Of a DNA stretch of 7,157 bases, positions 6,600 through 7,157 are shown piece by piece. The translations under genes were made by a program, and so were the position numbers. Under the pieces are notes generated by a model. The model worked only from the letters and a program-made list of their open reading frames with translations, had not been told where the DNA came from and searched no databases. The first letter of the stretch is position 1, and the number at the start of each line of letters is the position of its first letter. The DNA is taken from contig URWQ01000074.1 of assembly GCA_900551635.1 (NCBI GenBank), positions 1 to 7,157 of the forward strand, given 5' to 3'. This DNA comes from an uncultured Collinsella sp. (GTDB taxonomy: Bacteria > Actinomycetota > Coriobacteriia > Coriobacteriales > Coriobacteriaceae).

Positions 6600-6685
6600 A
6601 TGTAATAATCGCTGTGCAGCCACAATCGGGGGCAATTCGACCTGAGCGCGACCGCACCGTCACGCCATACGCCGGGAGTCGCCCC

Positions 6686-7157
6686 ATGCACGCAACTGAT
6701 TTTGGTCGTACGCTCATCATCGCCAACCCCGCCGCCCAGTCGGGTGCGGCGCGCGAGGTCGCTGAGCGCCTGCAGCGCTTTTTGGACATGACCGCGCGCG
6801 CATCCCAGTTTGACTTGGTGCTGACCGAACGCGCGAGGCACGCCAAGGTGCTTGCCGCACAGGTCGAGGGCTATCGCACCGTTATCGCCCTTGGCGGCGA
6901 CGGCGTAATTCACGAGGTCGTCAATGGCTTGATGGCGCAAGAAGAGGCGGATCGACCAGCGCTTGCCGTCCTGCCCGTAGGCTCCGGCAATGATTTTGCC
7001 CAGACCCTCGGCATCGACGATTTCTCCGGCAAGGATTTTGGCGCGCTGCTCACCTGCGAGCTGCAGCGTCAGGACATCGGGCGCATTCGCTCGTGGAGCC
7101 CTGCGTGCGGCAGCGGCGAGGCTGCCGTTGGGGACTACGACCAGACGATCGGGGCAG
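6686..7157 (+). CDS. Diacylglycerol kinase-family lipid kinase, N-terminal part
   Basis: This is the catalytic domain of the DagK/YegS-type lipid kinases, which phosphorylate diacylglycerol or a related lipid at the membrane from ATP. The ATG at 6686 has GGGAG (6674-6678) seven bases upstream. An in-frame GTG at 6614 would add 24 residues without family similarity. The 157 visible residues show the opening strand RTLIIANPAAQSG (8-20), LTERARHA (46-53, the family's T-x4-HA element), the nucleotide-binding GGDGVIHEVVNGL (70-82) and PVGSGNDFAQTLG (97-109). The frame stays open to the right edge at QDIGRI plus about 25 residues, so the C-terminal beta-sandwich domain lies outside. Its substrate cannot be told. 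No terminator separates it from the CLC gene, and readthrough is plausible. Confidence 0.92.
   Translation, partial: MHATDFGRTLIIANPAAQSGAAREVAERLQRFLDMTARASQFDLVLTERARHAKVLAAQVEGYRTVIALGGDGVIHEVVNGLMAQEEADRPALAVLPVGSGNDFAQTLGIDDFSGKDFGALLTCELQRQDIGRIRSWSPACGSGEAAVGDYDQTIGA

Noticed and set aside
5637..6635. Open frame of about 332 codons on the minus strand opposite the CLC gene
   Set aside because: The composition (many His, Glu, Gly, Asp, no motifs) is that of a shadow frame, and the plus-strand CLC motifs span the same bases.
6600..6685. Terminator or promoter between the CLC and kinase genes
   Set aside because: Only a tiny GCTG-TG-CAGC palindrome is present, with no T-run and no credible -35/-10 pair.

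Overview
The window looks like chromosomal DNA from a GC-rich, Gram-positive-type anaerobe. The best guess is Coriobacteriia (a Collinsella-like actinobacterium). This rests on base composition, codon use, purine-rich ribosome binding sites, a Tat/lipobox-type binding protein and the gene repertoire; it is an inference, with no marker gene to prove it.

The left half is about molybdenum. Reading leftwards on the minus strand are modA (molybdate-binding lipoprotein), modB (permease, with an unusual N-terminal extracytoplasmic domain of about 180 residues) and modC (ATPase). modC matches its family up to residue 191. It loses the match exactly at the H-loop, about 58 bases from the left edge, where unrelated DNA begins. 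Right of modA, also on the minus strand, lies a two-gene molybdenum-cofactor unit, moeA then mogA, joined by a ribosome binding site that overlaps the moeA stop codon. Together these genes import molybdate (ModABC), adenylylate molybdopterin (MogA family) and insert the metal (MoeA). moeA carries an apparent frameshift near codon 33: the MoeA N-terminus is in one frame and the rest in another.

The right half is on the plus strand. A CLC-family antiporter with CLC-F-like (fluoride-type) signatures is transcribed divergently from moeA, across a 210-base region holding two candidate promoters and a strong dyad. It is followed by the first 157 codons of a diacylglycerol/lipid kinase that runs off the right edge.

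The gaps are short. The modA/mogA gap (204 bases) holds an AT-rich promoter island with nested palindromes and a possible terminator for mogA. The moeA/clc gap holds the divergent control region. The modA/modB gap (68 bases) and the clc/kinase gap (86 bases) show no convincing structure. I see no tRNA, rRNA, CRISPR array or complete mobile element.

The points most worth following are the ModB extracytoplasmic domain, the moeA frameshift, the break in modC, and a CLC-F-like exporter without a recognisable fluoride riboswitch.
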